This document shows positions 29,881 to 37,708 of a stretch of 64,000 nt of DNA, piece after piece. Positions within the stretch are counted from its first letter, which is position 1, and each line of letters opens with the position of its first letter. The stretch comes from Spirillospora albida (lineage in GTDB: Bacteria > Actinomycetota > Actinomycetes > Streptosporangiales > Streptosporangiaceae), in contig NZ_JOFJ01000005.1 in NCBI RefSeq assembly GCF_000718255.1, positions 428,052-492,051 on the forward strand. The letters are read 5' to 3'. Under the pieces are notes generated by a model, which had not been told where the DNA came from, ran no database searches, and worked only from the letters and a program-made list of their open reading frames with translations. The translations under genes and the position numbers were made by a program.

Positions 29881-29896
29881 GTCGGTAGTAACCGAC
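29881..29896. promoter_or_regulatory. Inverted repeat operator candidate upstream of acyl-CoA ligase
   Basis: GTCGGT-AGTA-ACCGAC is a perfect 6-bp inverted repeat in a relatively AT-rich spacer, 29 bp before the ligase start. Its size and place fit a TetR-family operator for fatty-acid genes. The regulator is not encoded next to it. Confidence 0.5.
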
Positions 29897-29924
29897 CGGT
29901 GACCCATTGCGTTCGAGGAGTGCC

Positions 29925-31469
29925 ATGCTGAACCTGTCCGTTCTGCTCGAGGACGCCGCCAGGGAGACCCCGGACCGCGACGCCGTCGTGTTCGGCGACA
30001 TCCGGCTCTCGTACGCGTTCATCGACCAGGTCGCGAACCAGGTCGCGAATCTGCTGCGCTCGCGCGGCATCGGGAAGGGCGACAAGGTGGCGCTGTCGTC
30101 GCCGAACCTGCCGTACTTCCCCATGGTGTACTTCGGTGCGCTGAAGGTCGGCGCGGTGGTCGTCCCGCTGAACGTGCTGCTCAAGCCGCGCGAGATCGCC
30201 TACCACCTCACGGACTCGGACGCGAAGGCGCTGTTCTGTTTCGAGGGCACGCCGGAACTGCCGCTCGGCGAGATGGGGCACGCGGGATTCCAGGAGGTGG
30301 AGGGCTGCGAGCACTTCTTCCTGATGCCGGCGAGCCTCGGCGCGACGGAGTCGCCGATCGAGGGCGCGGAACTGTTCTGGGCCGCGCTCGGGGGCCAGCC
30401 GAACACGTTCGCGCCGGCGCTCACGGAGGCGACCGACACCGCCGTGATCATCTACACCAGCGGCACGACGGGGCAGCCCAAGGGCGCCGAGCTGTCGCAC
30501 GGCAACCTGATGATGAACACGATGGTGGACGACACGCTGTTCTACCGGACGCTGCACGACGTGTCGCTGGTGACGCTGCCGCTGTTCCACATCTTCGGGC
30601 AGACGTGCGTGATGAACGTCGGGTTCTACCGGCGCGGCACGCTGGTCATGCAGCCGAGGTTCGACGCGAAGCAGGCGGTCGAGCTGATGGTGAAGGAGAA
30701 GGTGAACATCTTCGCGGGCGTCCCCACGATGTACTGGGGGCTGCTGACGGACGACACGTCCGCGGAGGACGTGAAGGCGATCCAGGAGAACCTGCGGGTG
30801 GCGGTCGCGGGCGGCGCGGCCCTGCCGATGGAGGTCCTGAAGGGCGTCAAGGAGAAGTTCGGCGTGGACGTCCTGGAGGGCTACGGCCTGTCGGAGACGT
30901 CGCCGGTGGCGTCGTTCAACCGGCCGGACCGCCCGCAGAAGCCGGGGTCGATCGGCCTGCCGGTGTGGGGCGTCGAGATGAAGCTGATCGACCCGGACTG
31001 GAACGAGATCGAGGGCGAGGGGCCGGGCGAGATCGCGATCCGCGGCCACAACGTCATGAAGGGCTACTACAACCGGCCCGAGGCGACCGCCGAGGCGATC
31101 CGGGACGGCTGGTTCCGCACCGGTGACGTGGCACGCCGCGACGACGAGGGCTACTACTACATCATCGACCGCTCCAAGGACATGATCATCCGCGGCGGGT
31201 ACAACGTGTACCCGCGGGAGCTGGAGGAGGTGCTCATGACGCACCCGGAGGTGTCCCTGGCGGCGGTCGTGGGCATCGAGCACCCGAGCCACGGCGAGGA
31301 GATCAAGGCGTACGTGATCCGCGTCCCGGACGCCACGGTCACCGAGGACGAGCTGGTCGCGTGGGGCAAGGAGCAGTTCGCGAACTACAAGTACCCGCGG
31401 ATCGTCGAGTTCCGCGACGCGCTGCCGATGACCGCCACCGGCAAGATCCTCAAGCGCGAGCTGCGCTGA
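29925..31469 (+). CDS. Long-chain acyl-CoA ligase (FadD-type, AMP-forming)
   Basis: 514 residues of the ANL superfamily. It activates a carboxylate, probably a fatty acid, to acyl-AMP and then acyl-CoA. The phosphate-binding loop is YTSGTTGQPKGAE (177-189). The A5 motif GYGLSETSPVAS, the A7 motif WFRTGDVAR and the hinge/A8 RSKDMIIRGGYNVYPRE are present. The catalytic Lys is Lys507 in TATGKILKREL. All adenylation motifs are intact. ATG 29925 follows GAGGAG by five bases. The substrate chain length cannot be read from sequence. It stands alone, divergent from the zinc-ribbon gene and convergent with the XRE regulator. Confidence 0.93.
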   Translation: MLNLSVLLEDAARETPDRDAVVFGDIRLSYAFIDQVANQVANLLRSRGIGKGDKVALSSPNLPYFPMVYFGALKVGAVVVPLNVLLKPREIAYHLTDSDAKALFCFEGTPELPLGEMGHAGFQEVEGCEHFFLMPASLGATESPIEGAELFWAALGGQPNTFAPALTEATDTAVIIYTSGTTGQPKGAELSHGNLMMNTMVDDTLFYRTLHDVSLVTLPLFHIFGQTCVMNVGFYRRGTLVMQPRFDAKQAVELMVKEKVNIFAGVPTMYWGLLTDDTSAEDVKAIQENLRVAVAGGAALPMEVLKGVKEKFGVDVLEGYGLSETSPVASFNRPDRPQKPGSIGLPVWGVEMKLIDPDWNEIEGEGPGEIAIRGHNVMKGYYNRPEATAEAIRDGWFRTGDVARRDDEGYYYIIDRSKDMIIRGGYNVYPRELEEVLMTHPEVSLAAVVGIEHPSHGEEIKAYVIRVPDATVTEDELVAWGKEQFANYKYPRIVEFRDALPMTATGKILKRELR

Positions 31470-31485
31470 CCCGCGTCCGGGCCCG

Positions 31486-31509
31486 GGACCTCAGCGCGCG
31501 CCGAGGTCC
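31486..31509. terminator. Hairpin at the acyl-CoA ligase / XRE regulator convergence
   Basis: GGACCTC and GAGGTCC arms enclose ten bases; the hairpin includes the last codons of the minus-strand regulator. No T-run follows on either strand. Confidence 0.4.
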
Positions 31510-32330
31510 TGGGTCCCGACGACGCGCAGCAGTTTCAGCGCGTCGTTCGCCGGCGTGCCCGGCGCGGCCGTGTACAGGATGACCTTCTGGTCGCGTTCGG
31601 GCACCAGCAGCACGTCGCAGTGCACCTCGATCTCACCGAGGACGGGGTGCCGCAAGGTCTTGCTGTTGCCCCGCCGGACGGCGACGTCGTGGTCGTCCCA
31701 GAGCCGCCGGAACAGCGCGCTCCCCGCGGTGAGGTCGGCGACGAGGCCCTTGATCCCCGGGTCGGCGGGGTAGCGGCCGAGGGCGGCGCGCAGGTCGGCG
31801 ACGCTCTCCCGCGCGAACCGCCCGTCCTCGCCCTCGGGGTCGATGAGGTGACCGTCGGGGTGCAGGAACAGCTTCCGCAGGATGTTGCGGTCGCGCGGCT
31901 CCAGCGCGGAGAAGTCCGTGACGAGCGCGGCGGCCGCGTCGTTCCAGGCGAGGACGTCGTACTTGGCGTCCATGACGAACGCCGGCGTGTCGAGGCGGTC
32001 GAGCAGGTGCAGGACGCCGGGCGGGACGTCCTGCGGCGGGCCCGGCGGCGGCCCGGGCGGTTCGCCCGCGAGGTGGGACAGGTGGGCGCGCTCGTCGTCG
32101 GTGAGCCGCAGCGCGCGGGCGAGCGCGGCGAGGATCTGCCGGGACGGCCGGGGGCCGCGGGCCTGTTCGAGCCGGATGTAGTAGTCGACGGACATCCCGG
32201 CGAGCCGGGCGACCTCCTCGCGGCGCAGCCCGGGGGTGCGGCGCCGGGTCCCCGCGGGGAGCCCCACGTCCGCCGGCCCGATCCGGGCACGGCGGGAGCG
32301 CAGGAACCCGGCCATCTCCTGCCTGTCCAT
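31491..32330 (-). CDS. XRE-family regulator with MmyB-like ligand-binding domain
   Basis: 279 residues. The N-terminal helix-turn-helix spans about 5-75: LRREEVARLAGMSVDYYIRL and RGPRPSRQILAALARAL. The C-terminal PAS-like MmyB domain (about 100-265) includes TPAFVMDAKYDVLAWNDAA, RNILRKLFLHPDGHL and GEIEVHCDVLLVPERDQKVI. This family usually represses a divergent oxidoreductase gene and binds a small hydrophobic ligand. Here it is divergent from an SDR gene at 32444, which is the likely target. ATG 32330 (MDRQEM) fits the family; ATG 32342 is in frame and has a slightly better GGGA. No unusual features were seen. Confidence 0.9.
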   Translation of the reverse strand: MDRQEMAGFLRSRRARIGPADVGLPAGTRRRTPGLRREEVARLAGMSVDYYIRLEQARGPRPSRQILAALARALRLTDDERAHLSHLAGEPPGPPPGPPQDVPPGVLHLLDRLDTPAFVMDAKYDVLAWNDAAAALVTDFSALEPRDRNILRKLFLHPDGHLIDPEGEDGRFARESVADLRAALGRYPADPGIKGLVADLTAGSALFRRLWDDHDVAVRRGNSKTLRHPVLGEIEVHCDVLLVPERDQKVILYTAAPGTPANDALKLLRVVGTQDLGAR

Positions 32331-32443
32331 GGCGTTCAGCATTCCCGACGGCGGCCGCGCCCTCCACACCCGAGGGTGGTATCGGCGGTCCCAGCTTCGC
32401 GGGGTCTCTCCTCATCGCGAACGCCGGAGGGGAGCGTGGCGGC

Positions 32444-33184
32444 ATGAGCACACGGATCGCACTCATCACCGGAGCGAACAAGGGCATCGGCTTCGAGACG
32501 GCGCGGCGCCTCGGCGGGCTCGGCTGGACCGTCCTCGTCGGGGCGCGCTCGGCGGAGCTCGGCGAGAAGGCCGTGGCGGCACTCGCCGGCGAGGACGCCG
32601 ACGCCCGTTTCGTCCACCTCGACGTCACCGACGCCGACGGGATCGGGGCCGCCGCCGAGCGGATCGAGCGGGAGCACGGGCGGCTGGACGTCCTCGTCAA
32701 CAACGCGGGGATCGCCCCCGCCGACGCGGCGGTCGCGCCCAGCGAAACGCCCCTGGACGCCATGCGGCGGACCTATGAGACCAACGTGTTCGGGGTCGTG
32801 GCCGTCACGAACGCGATGCTGCCCCTGCTGCGCCGCTCGCCCGCCGGGCGGATCGTGAACCTGTCCAGCGAACTCGGGTCGCTGGGCATCGTCACGGACC
32901 CGTCCAGCCCCTTCTTCCCGGTCAACCTGCTGGCGTACAACTCCTCGAAGACCGCGCTGAACGCCGTGACGGTCGCGTACGCGAAGGAGCTGGCGGACAC
33001 CCCGATCAAGGTGAACGCCGCCAACCCGGGGTACTGCGCCACGGACATGAACATGCACACCGGGTTCCGGACGGCGGTGCAGGGCGCGGAGGAGGTGGTC
33101 CGGCTGGCGACGCTGGACGAGGCCGGGCCGTCCGGCGCCTTCCAGGGCGGGACCGACGAGCCGGGGGCACCGCTGCCCTGGTAG
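32444..33184 (+). CDS. Short-chain dehydrogenase/reductase (carbonyl-reductase-like)
   Basis: 246 residues with the NAD(P)-binding TGANKGIGFE motif at 9-18, NNAGIAP, the catalytic Ser region NLSSELGSL and the YNSSK active site (Tyr and Lys). The Arg residues after the first strand (GARS) favour NADPH. The long loop between Ser and Tyr (IVTDPSSPFFPVNLLA) resembles the carbonyl-reductase/YbbO-like group. It is divergently paired with an MmyB-type regulator, the usual layout for a substrate-induced SDR. GTG/ATG choice is clear: ATG 32444 with GGAGGGGAG upstream. The substrate is unknown. Confidence 0.92.
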   Translation: MSTRIALITGANKGIGFETARRLGGLGWTVLVGARSAELGEKAVAALAGEDADARFVHLDVTDADGIGAAAERIEREHGRLDVLVNNAGIAPADAAVAPSETPLDAMRRTYETNVFGVVAVTNAMLPLLRRSPAGRIVNLSSELGSLGIVTDPSSPFFPVNLLAYNSSKTALNAVTVAYAKELADTPIKVNAANPGYCATDMNMHTGFRTAVQGAEEVVRLATLDEAGPSGAFQGGTDEPGAPLPW

Positions 33185-33187
33185 GGC

Positions 33188-35131
33188 TCAGAACATGATG
33201 TGCTCTTCCGCGAGGCCGTAGAAGGCGACCCGGCTGTCCGCCAGGAGCTCCAGGTCGCTGGGGCGCCAGGTGTGGCGGGCGGCGTCGGCGTGCCGGATCG
33301 TGATGAACGAGAACCGGTCGGCGGCGTAGACGCGGACGCCGTCCTCGCGGAGGCGGCGGAAGAGGTCGGTGTCCTCGCCGCGTCCGAGGTCGGCGAAGCG
33401 GTAGGCGCGCATGAGGTCGCCGTCCGCGAGGAGGGCGCCGCCGCGCAGGACGTCCACGTAGCGGTGCTCGAGATCGGGGTAGCGCAGGAGCGTCGCGTTC
33501 ATGGATCCGAGGTGGGCGTAGTGGGCGAGCTTGCCCACCACGCCCGCCTCGGTGTAGTCGAACGCGGGCACCAGGTCCGACACGTAGTGCGGGCCGTACA
33601 GCTCGTCGTCGTCGATCTTGCCGATGCGGTCTCCGTCGGCGGCGTCGATGGCGCGGTTGAGGCAGCCGCCCAGGGAGACGGACGGATCGGCGGTGAGGAC
33701 GGCGACGTCGTCGATGCCCGCCGCGAGGGCCTGTTTCTCGACCTCCACCGGGTCGGCGTCCAGTCCGTGGAGGACGAGGACGAGCTGGAGGGGTCGCCAC
33801 ACCTGCCGCGCCACCTGCGCGATGGCGGGGGCGATCTGCTCCGCGCGGCAGGTCGGCAGGATCAGCGACACGGCCGGGCGGCGGGGCGCGGCGGCGCCGA
33901 GCCCGAGGTGGTCGATGAGGCTGTCGACGCGATGCCGGTAGGTGTGGGCGGAGTGGACCTCGCGCAGGGCGAGATGGGCCTGCCGGTCGCGGAGTTCGGG
34001 CGCGGCCAGGAGCGCGCGCAGGAGGCGTGAGGCGTTCTGCCGGTCGTCCACCGCCGGGCCGAACGCGGTCGGTGGTTCACCGGCGTGGACGACGGGGACC
34101 CCGGCGGCGGCGGCCTCGACGGCGAGGCGCGGGCCGGGCGCCAGGATCGCCTTGTACCGCTTGCGCGCGGTGAGGGCCTGCGGGTACGGGAGCGGCGAAA
34201 CGACGCGCTGCCGGTACAGATGCGGGAAGCCGGTGGCGTGGAAGTGGGCGCCGAGCCGCGGGGCGGGGGCGATCAGCGGTTCGGCGGCCGGGTCGTACTC
34301 GCCCTCGTACAGCAGCGGGTAGCGGCCGTGGTCGTGCACCCGGACCGGGTTGTGCAGGCGGGGCTGCGCCGCGAACGGCAGGTGGTGGACGCGGTCGTGG
34401 CCGAGCCGCGCGCGGGCCTCCGGGATGGACGCCGCGTCCACCGTGCAGACGTGGTCGAAGGCGAAGGCGGCGTCGTCCAGACCTTCGCCCGTGTCCCAGT
34501 ACACGGTCGGGACGTCCCGGTCGCGGCACCAGGCGGCGATCTCCTCGAGCGGGAGGCCGGTCTCGCCGGGTCCGGCGAGGAACAGGGCGGGCGTCCGGGC
34601 TTCGAGGACGTTCCGCCAGCCGGCCGGGCGCAGGCCGTCCAGCTGCGTCCACTCGTACCGCAGCGCCGTCTCCAGTTCGGGCCCGAGGGCGACGGCGGCG
34701 ACGAGGTCCGGCCGGTTCACGGGGCCGTCCGGCAGGTCGGGCGGGGGGACGCGCAGCGGCTCGGTGTCGGCGACCTTCACGTCGGGGCGCCGGATCCGGC
34801 GCGGCGGCTCGGCGGGTTCGGGCGGGAGCGGGCGGGGCCGCACCGCGTCCTGGACGCGGCGGTAGGAGCCGGGTTCGAAGGGGCGCCGGCGGACGGTGCC
34901 GAGCGCGGCGCCGAGCCGTGACCAGCGCCGCCTTCGCAGCGCCTCGAACCGCCACGCCTCCTGCTCGGCGCGGTACGCCTCGACCGCGCGGGCCCGGTCG
35001 AGGTCCCCGATCCGGCGGGCGGCCTCGTTCAGGGCGGAGATCAGCCCGTCGATCTGGTCGTCGCGCTCGTCCCGCTGGAGTTCCAGTTCGGCGAGCCGCA
35101 GGCGCAGCACGGCGTCGTCGGGCTCGGGCAC
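33188..35131 (-). CDS. CgeB-like / GT2 fusion glycosyltransferase
   Basis: 647 residues. Residues 1-60 are charged and likely coiled coil (LRLRLAELELQRDERDDQID). Residues about 150-390 resemble the CgeB-like glycosyltransferase domain: VPTVYWDTGEG, FDHVCTVDAASIPEARARLG, LGAHFHATGFPHLY and the C-terminal GVPVVHAGEPP. Residues about 410-647 are a GT2 domain: VSLILPTCRAEQ, the nucleotide-sugar DxD-type block GKIDDDELYGPHYVSD, and GRGEDTDLFRRLREDG. The two-domain form suggests two sugar transfers or one inactive domain acting in binding. No other cell-wall or spore-coat genes adjoin it, so the acceptor is unknown. The natural start is 35131. Confidence 0.85.
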   Translation of the reverse strand: MPEPDDAVLRLRLAELELQRDERDDQIDGLISALNEAARRIGDLDRARAVEAYRAEQEAWRFEALRRRRWSRLGAALGTVRRRPFEPGSYRRVQDAVRPRPLPPEPAEPPRRIRRPDVKVADTEPLRVPPPDLPDGPVNRPDLVAAVALGPELETALRYEWTQLDGLRPAGWRNVLEARTPALFLAGPGETGLPLEEIAAWCRDRDVPTVYWDTGEGLDDAAFAFDHVCTVDAASIPEARARLGHDRVHHLPFAAQPRLHNPVRVHDHGRYPLLYEGEYDPAAEPLIAPAPRLGAHFHATGFPHLYRQRVVSPLPYPQALTARKRYKAILAPGPRLAVEAAAAGVPVVHAGEPPTAFGPAVDDRQNASRLLRALLAAPELRDRQAHLALREVHSAHTYRHRVDSLIDHLGLGAAAPRRPAVSLILPTCRAEQIAPAIAQVARQVWRPLQLVLVLHGLDADPVEVEKQALAAGIDDVAVLTADPSVSLGGCLNRAIDAADGDRIGKIDDDELYGPHYVSDLVPAFDYTEAGVVGKLAHYAHLGSMNATLLRYPDLEHRYVDVLRGGALLADGDLMRAYRFADLGRGEDTDLFRRLREDGVRVYAADRFSFITIRHADAARHTWRPSDLELLADSRVAFYGLAEEHIMF

Positions 35132-35216
35132 GGCTTCTCCCAGGGTCGGCGGGCGGGGCCGTGATCACGCTAGCCGCGCCGCCGGCGCCGCGGGCGCCGC
35201 GCCACCGAACGTTCAC

Positions 35217-35245
35217 CGGCCCTTCGGCGAACCGCCGAAGGGCCG
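35217..35245 (-). terminator. Terminator hairpin downstream of P450 gene
   Basis: Thirteen-base perfect arms CGGCCCTTCGGCG and CGCCGAAGGGCCG with an AAC loop, 24 bp after the P450 stop and upstream of the glycosyltransferase promoter area. Confidence 0.75.
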
Positions 35246-35268
35246 ACCCGGGATGGACGGACGGGGCG

Positions 35269-36516
35269 TCAGAACGTGTACGGCAGGTGCTTGATGCCGT
35301 TGACGAAGGACGACTCGAGCCGGTCGGGCTCACCGGTGGTGCGGATGCTCGGCAGCCGGGTGAACAGCTCCCGGAACATGGTGGTGATCTCCCGGCGGGC
35401 GAGGTGGGCGCCGAGGCAGAAGTGCGGGCCGGGGCCGCCGAAGCCGACGTGGGGGTTCGGGTCGCGGAGGATGTCGAAGGCGTCGGGGTCGGTGAAGACG
35501 GTCTCGTCGCGGTTCGCGGAGCCGTAGTAGAGGAGGAGCTTGTCGCCCTCCTTGATCTCGTGCTCGTTGAGCATGCAGTCGCGGGTGGCGGTGCGGCGCA
35601 TCCAGATGACGGGCGACACGTACCGGACGATCTCCTCGATGGCGCCGGCGATGCGGCCCTCGAAGTCCTCGGTGAGGAGGGCCCGCTGCTCGGGGAAGCG
35701 GGTGAACAGGTCGAGGCCGTGCGCGATGGCGTTGCGGGTGGTCTCGTTCCCCGCGACGACGAGGAGGATGAAGAACGAGCCGAGCTCCTGGTCGGTGAGC
35801 GACTCGCCGTCGATGTTCGCGTTGACGAGCGCGGACGTCAGGTCGTCGGTGGGCTCCGCGCGGCGCTTGCGGCCGAGTTCCTCGACGATGCCCTTGAGCG
35901 TCTCGCCCGCGCCGATCAGCGCGACCGCCATCTGCTCGGCGTCGCCCGCGGGGACGTACTCCTCGTCGTTGCCGGCGAGGATGACGTTGCTGGCGTCGAG
36001 AACGGCCTGGTAGGCGTCCTCGCCGATGCCCATCATGTCGCAGATGATCTTCAAGGGGAGCCGGCAGGCGACGTCCTTGACGAAGTCGCCGGTGCCGCGG
36101 CCGGCCTCGACGTCGGCGACGATGGCGGCGGCGACGGTCTCGACCTGGTCCTCGAACCGCTGGATCATGCGGGGCGAGAAGGCACGGGACACGATCCGGC
36201 GGATCTTGGCGTGCCGGGGGTCGTCCATGCTGATCATGGAGCCGAAGTACTCGTGCATGTCGCCCGGCATGTCCGGGATGCTGATGGCGCCCTTGCCGGA
36301 GCAGAAGTCCTGCGGGCGGCGGGACGCCTCGACGACGTCGGCGTGCCGGGTGAGGGCGTAGTAGCCGGGGCCCTGCGGGACGATGACGACGTCGGGCTCC
36401 TCGAAGAGCACCAGCTCCGGGTGCCACCGCAGCGCCTTGAACGCGGCGTGGCGGTACTCGTGGGGCTGCCGCCAGAAGTCCCAGTCCGTCAGGTTGATGT
36501 CGTCGACCTTGACCAT
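35269..36516 (-). CDS. Cytochrome P450 (CYP124/125/142-like)
   Basis: 415 residues, soluble. Conserved P450 elements are the I-helix VVAGNETTRNAI, the ExxR-containing EEIVRYVSPVIWMRR and the haem loop FGGPGPHFCLGAH with Cys367. The region FGSMISMDDPRHAKIRRIVS is shared by the CYP124/125/142 clan that oxidises the terminal methyl of sterol side chains or branched lipids in actinobacteria; the subfamily is an inference. No ferredoxin gene is adjacent. ATG 36516 is the natural start. The promoter side (about 36530-36580) contains GTTTACAC, an octamer seen again at 37619 before the aminotransferase, perhaps a shared operator or chance. Confidence 0.92.
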   Translation of the reverse strand: MVKVDDINLTDWDFWRQPHEYRHAAFKALRWHPELVLFEEPDVVIVPQGPGYYALTRHADVVEASRRPQDFCSGKGAISIPDMPGDMHEYFGSMISMDDPRHAKIRRIVSRAFSPRMIQRFEDQVETVAAAIVADVEAGRGTGDFVKDVACRLPLKIICDMMGIGEDAYQAVLDASNVILAGNDEEYVPAGDAEQMAVALIGAGETLKGIVEELGRKRRAEPTDDLTSALVNANIDGESLTDQELGSFFILLVVAGNETTRNAIAHGLDLFTRFPEQRALLTEDFEGRIAGAIEEIVRYVSPVIWMRRTATRDCMLNEHEIKEGDKLLLYYGSANRDETVFTDPDAFDILRDPNPHVGFGGPGPHFCLGAHLARREITTMFRELFTRLPSIRTTGEPDRLESSFVNGIKHLPYTF

Positions 36517-36612
36517 GTTGCCTCTCCCCGGCCGTCCGAACGCGATTCGGTTTACACGAAGCCTCTCAAAGTAAAGCAGCGAAGGGAAGTGGAACCCGCG
36601 ATTTCCCCCGCG

Positions 36613-37503
36613 TCAGGCCGCCAGCCAGGCCAGAATCCGCCGGTTCACCTCGTCCGGGCGGTCCAGCTGGAGGAAGTGGCCGCCGCCCGGCACGAGCGCG
36701 GCCTGCGACCCGTCCGGCAGCGCGGCCAGCACCCGCCCGAGGTCCCCGCCCGGCGCGACGGCGTCCGCGCCGAGGCAGCCGTCGTCGGCGCCGTGCAGGT
36801 ACAGGACGGGACGGGTGCCGACCGCCGCCACGGCCTCCTCCTCGGCGGCGAACCGCTCGACGCGCCGGGACGGGTCGAGCATCGCCCGGTAGTACCCGAT
36901 CGCGGCGGCGCGGCGCTCGGGCGTGCCGAGGCAGTCCATGGCGTGCCCGACGTCCTCGGCGTGATCGGTCCCGGGCGGCGACCAGTCGCGCCACAGTCCC
37001 GCGACGAACGCCTCGTCCAGCGCCATCTCGGCGAGCGGCGTCTGGAACAGGAAGATGTAGAACGACCGCTTGAGCTGCTCGTAGTCGAGGAACGTCGTGC
37101 CCAGCACCGGCATCGGCGGCACGGCCAGCGCGACGGCCCTCCGCCAGCGCTCGGGCGCCGCCGCCGCGGCGCCGTAGGCCGCGAACGCGCCCCAGTCGTG
37201 GCCGATGACCACGGCGTCGTCCGCGCCGCCGAGCGCCTCGTGCAGCGCGACGGCGTCGGCGGCGAGCGCGCCGCCCTGGTAGGCGCCGTCCGGCGGCACC
37301 GAGGTGGGCGCGTACCCGCGCAGGAACGGCGCCACCGCCCGGTGCCCGGCGGCGGCGAGCGCGGGCAGCAGGTGCCGCCAGGTGTGCGCGGAGTCGGGGA
37401 AGCCGTGCAGGCAGAGGACGAGCGGCCCGTCCTGCGGCCCCGCCTCCAGGTACCCGAACTCCAGCCCGTTCGCCTTGACCGAACCCGCCGTGATGCCGCC
37501 CAT
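36613..37503 (-). CDS. Alpha/beta hydrolase, epoxide-hydrolase-like
   Basis: 296 residues of the alpha/beta fold. The oxyanion motif is HGFPDSAHTW, the nucleophile elbow VIGHDWGAFA carries Asp (as in epoxide hydrolases and haloalkane dehalogenases), and the catalytic His is in GGGHFLQLDRP. A charge-relay acid is probably in LHGADDGCLG. Two ring-opening Tyr residues expected in epoxide hydrolases may be in YYRAML and SFYIFLF, so that assignment is likely but not certain. ATG 37503 has GGGAGG at good spacing. It lies 96 bp upstream of the P450 on the same strand, so the two could act on a common lipid or steroid substrate. Confidence 0.88.
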   Translation of the reverse strand: MGGITAGSVKANGLEFGYLEAGPQDGPLVLCLHGFPDSAHTWRHLLPALAAAGHRAVAPFLRGYAPTSVPPDGAYQGGALAADAVALHEALGGADDAVVIGHDWGAFAAYGAAAAAPERWRRAVALAVPPMPVLGTTFLDYEQLKRSFYIFLFQTPLAEMALDEAFVAGLWRDWSPPGTDHAEDVGHAMDCLGTPERRAAAIGYYRAMLDPSRRVERFAAEEEAVAAVGTRPVLYLHGADDGCLGADAVAPGGDLGRVLAALPDGSQAALVPGGGHFLQLDRPDEVNRRILAWLAA

Positions 37504-37620
37504 CGCGTCCGCCTCCCGTGTCGCGTCGCGGGCGACGGTACCCCGGCGGCCGCGGGACGGTCCGCGGGACTCCTCCATTCGGCCGCTCATATACTTCGGA
37601 TATCGATGTATGAACCTCTG

Positions 37621-37650
37621 TTTACACTGGAATCCGCAGTCATCTAGCAT
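37621..37650 (+). promoter_or_regulatory. Candidate sigma-70 promoter for the class III aminotransferase
   Basis: TTTACA, 18 bases, then TAGCAT in an AT-rich stretch, 58 bp before the ATG at 37709. The -35 matches TTGACA at 5 of 6 positions and the -10 matches at 4 of 6. Confidence 0.5.
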
Positions 37651-37708
37651 CTGAACAACTGGATCGCTCGCATCTGCGTGGATCTTCGGCCTGATCTTGG
37701 GAAGTGTG

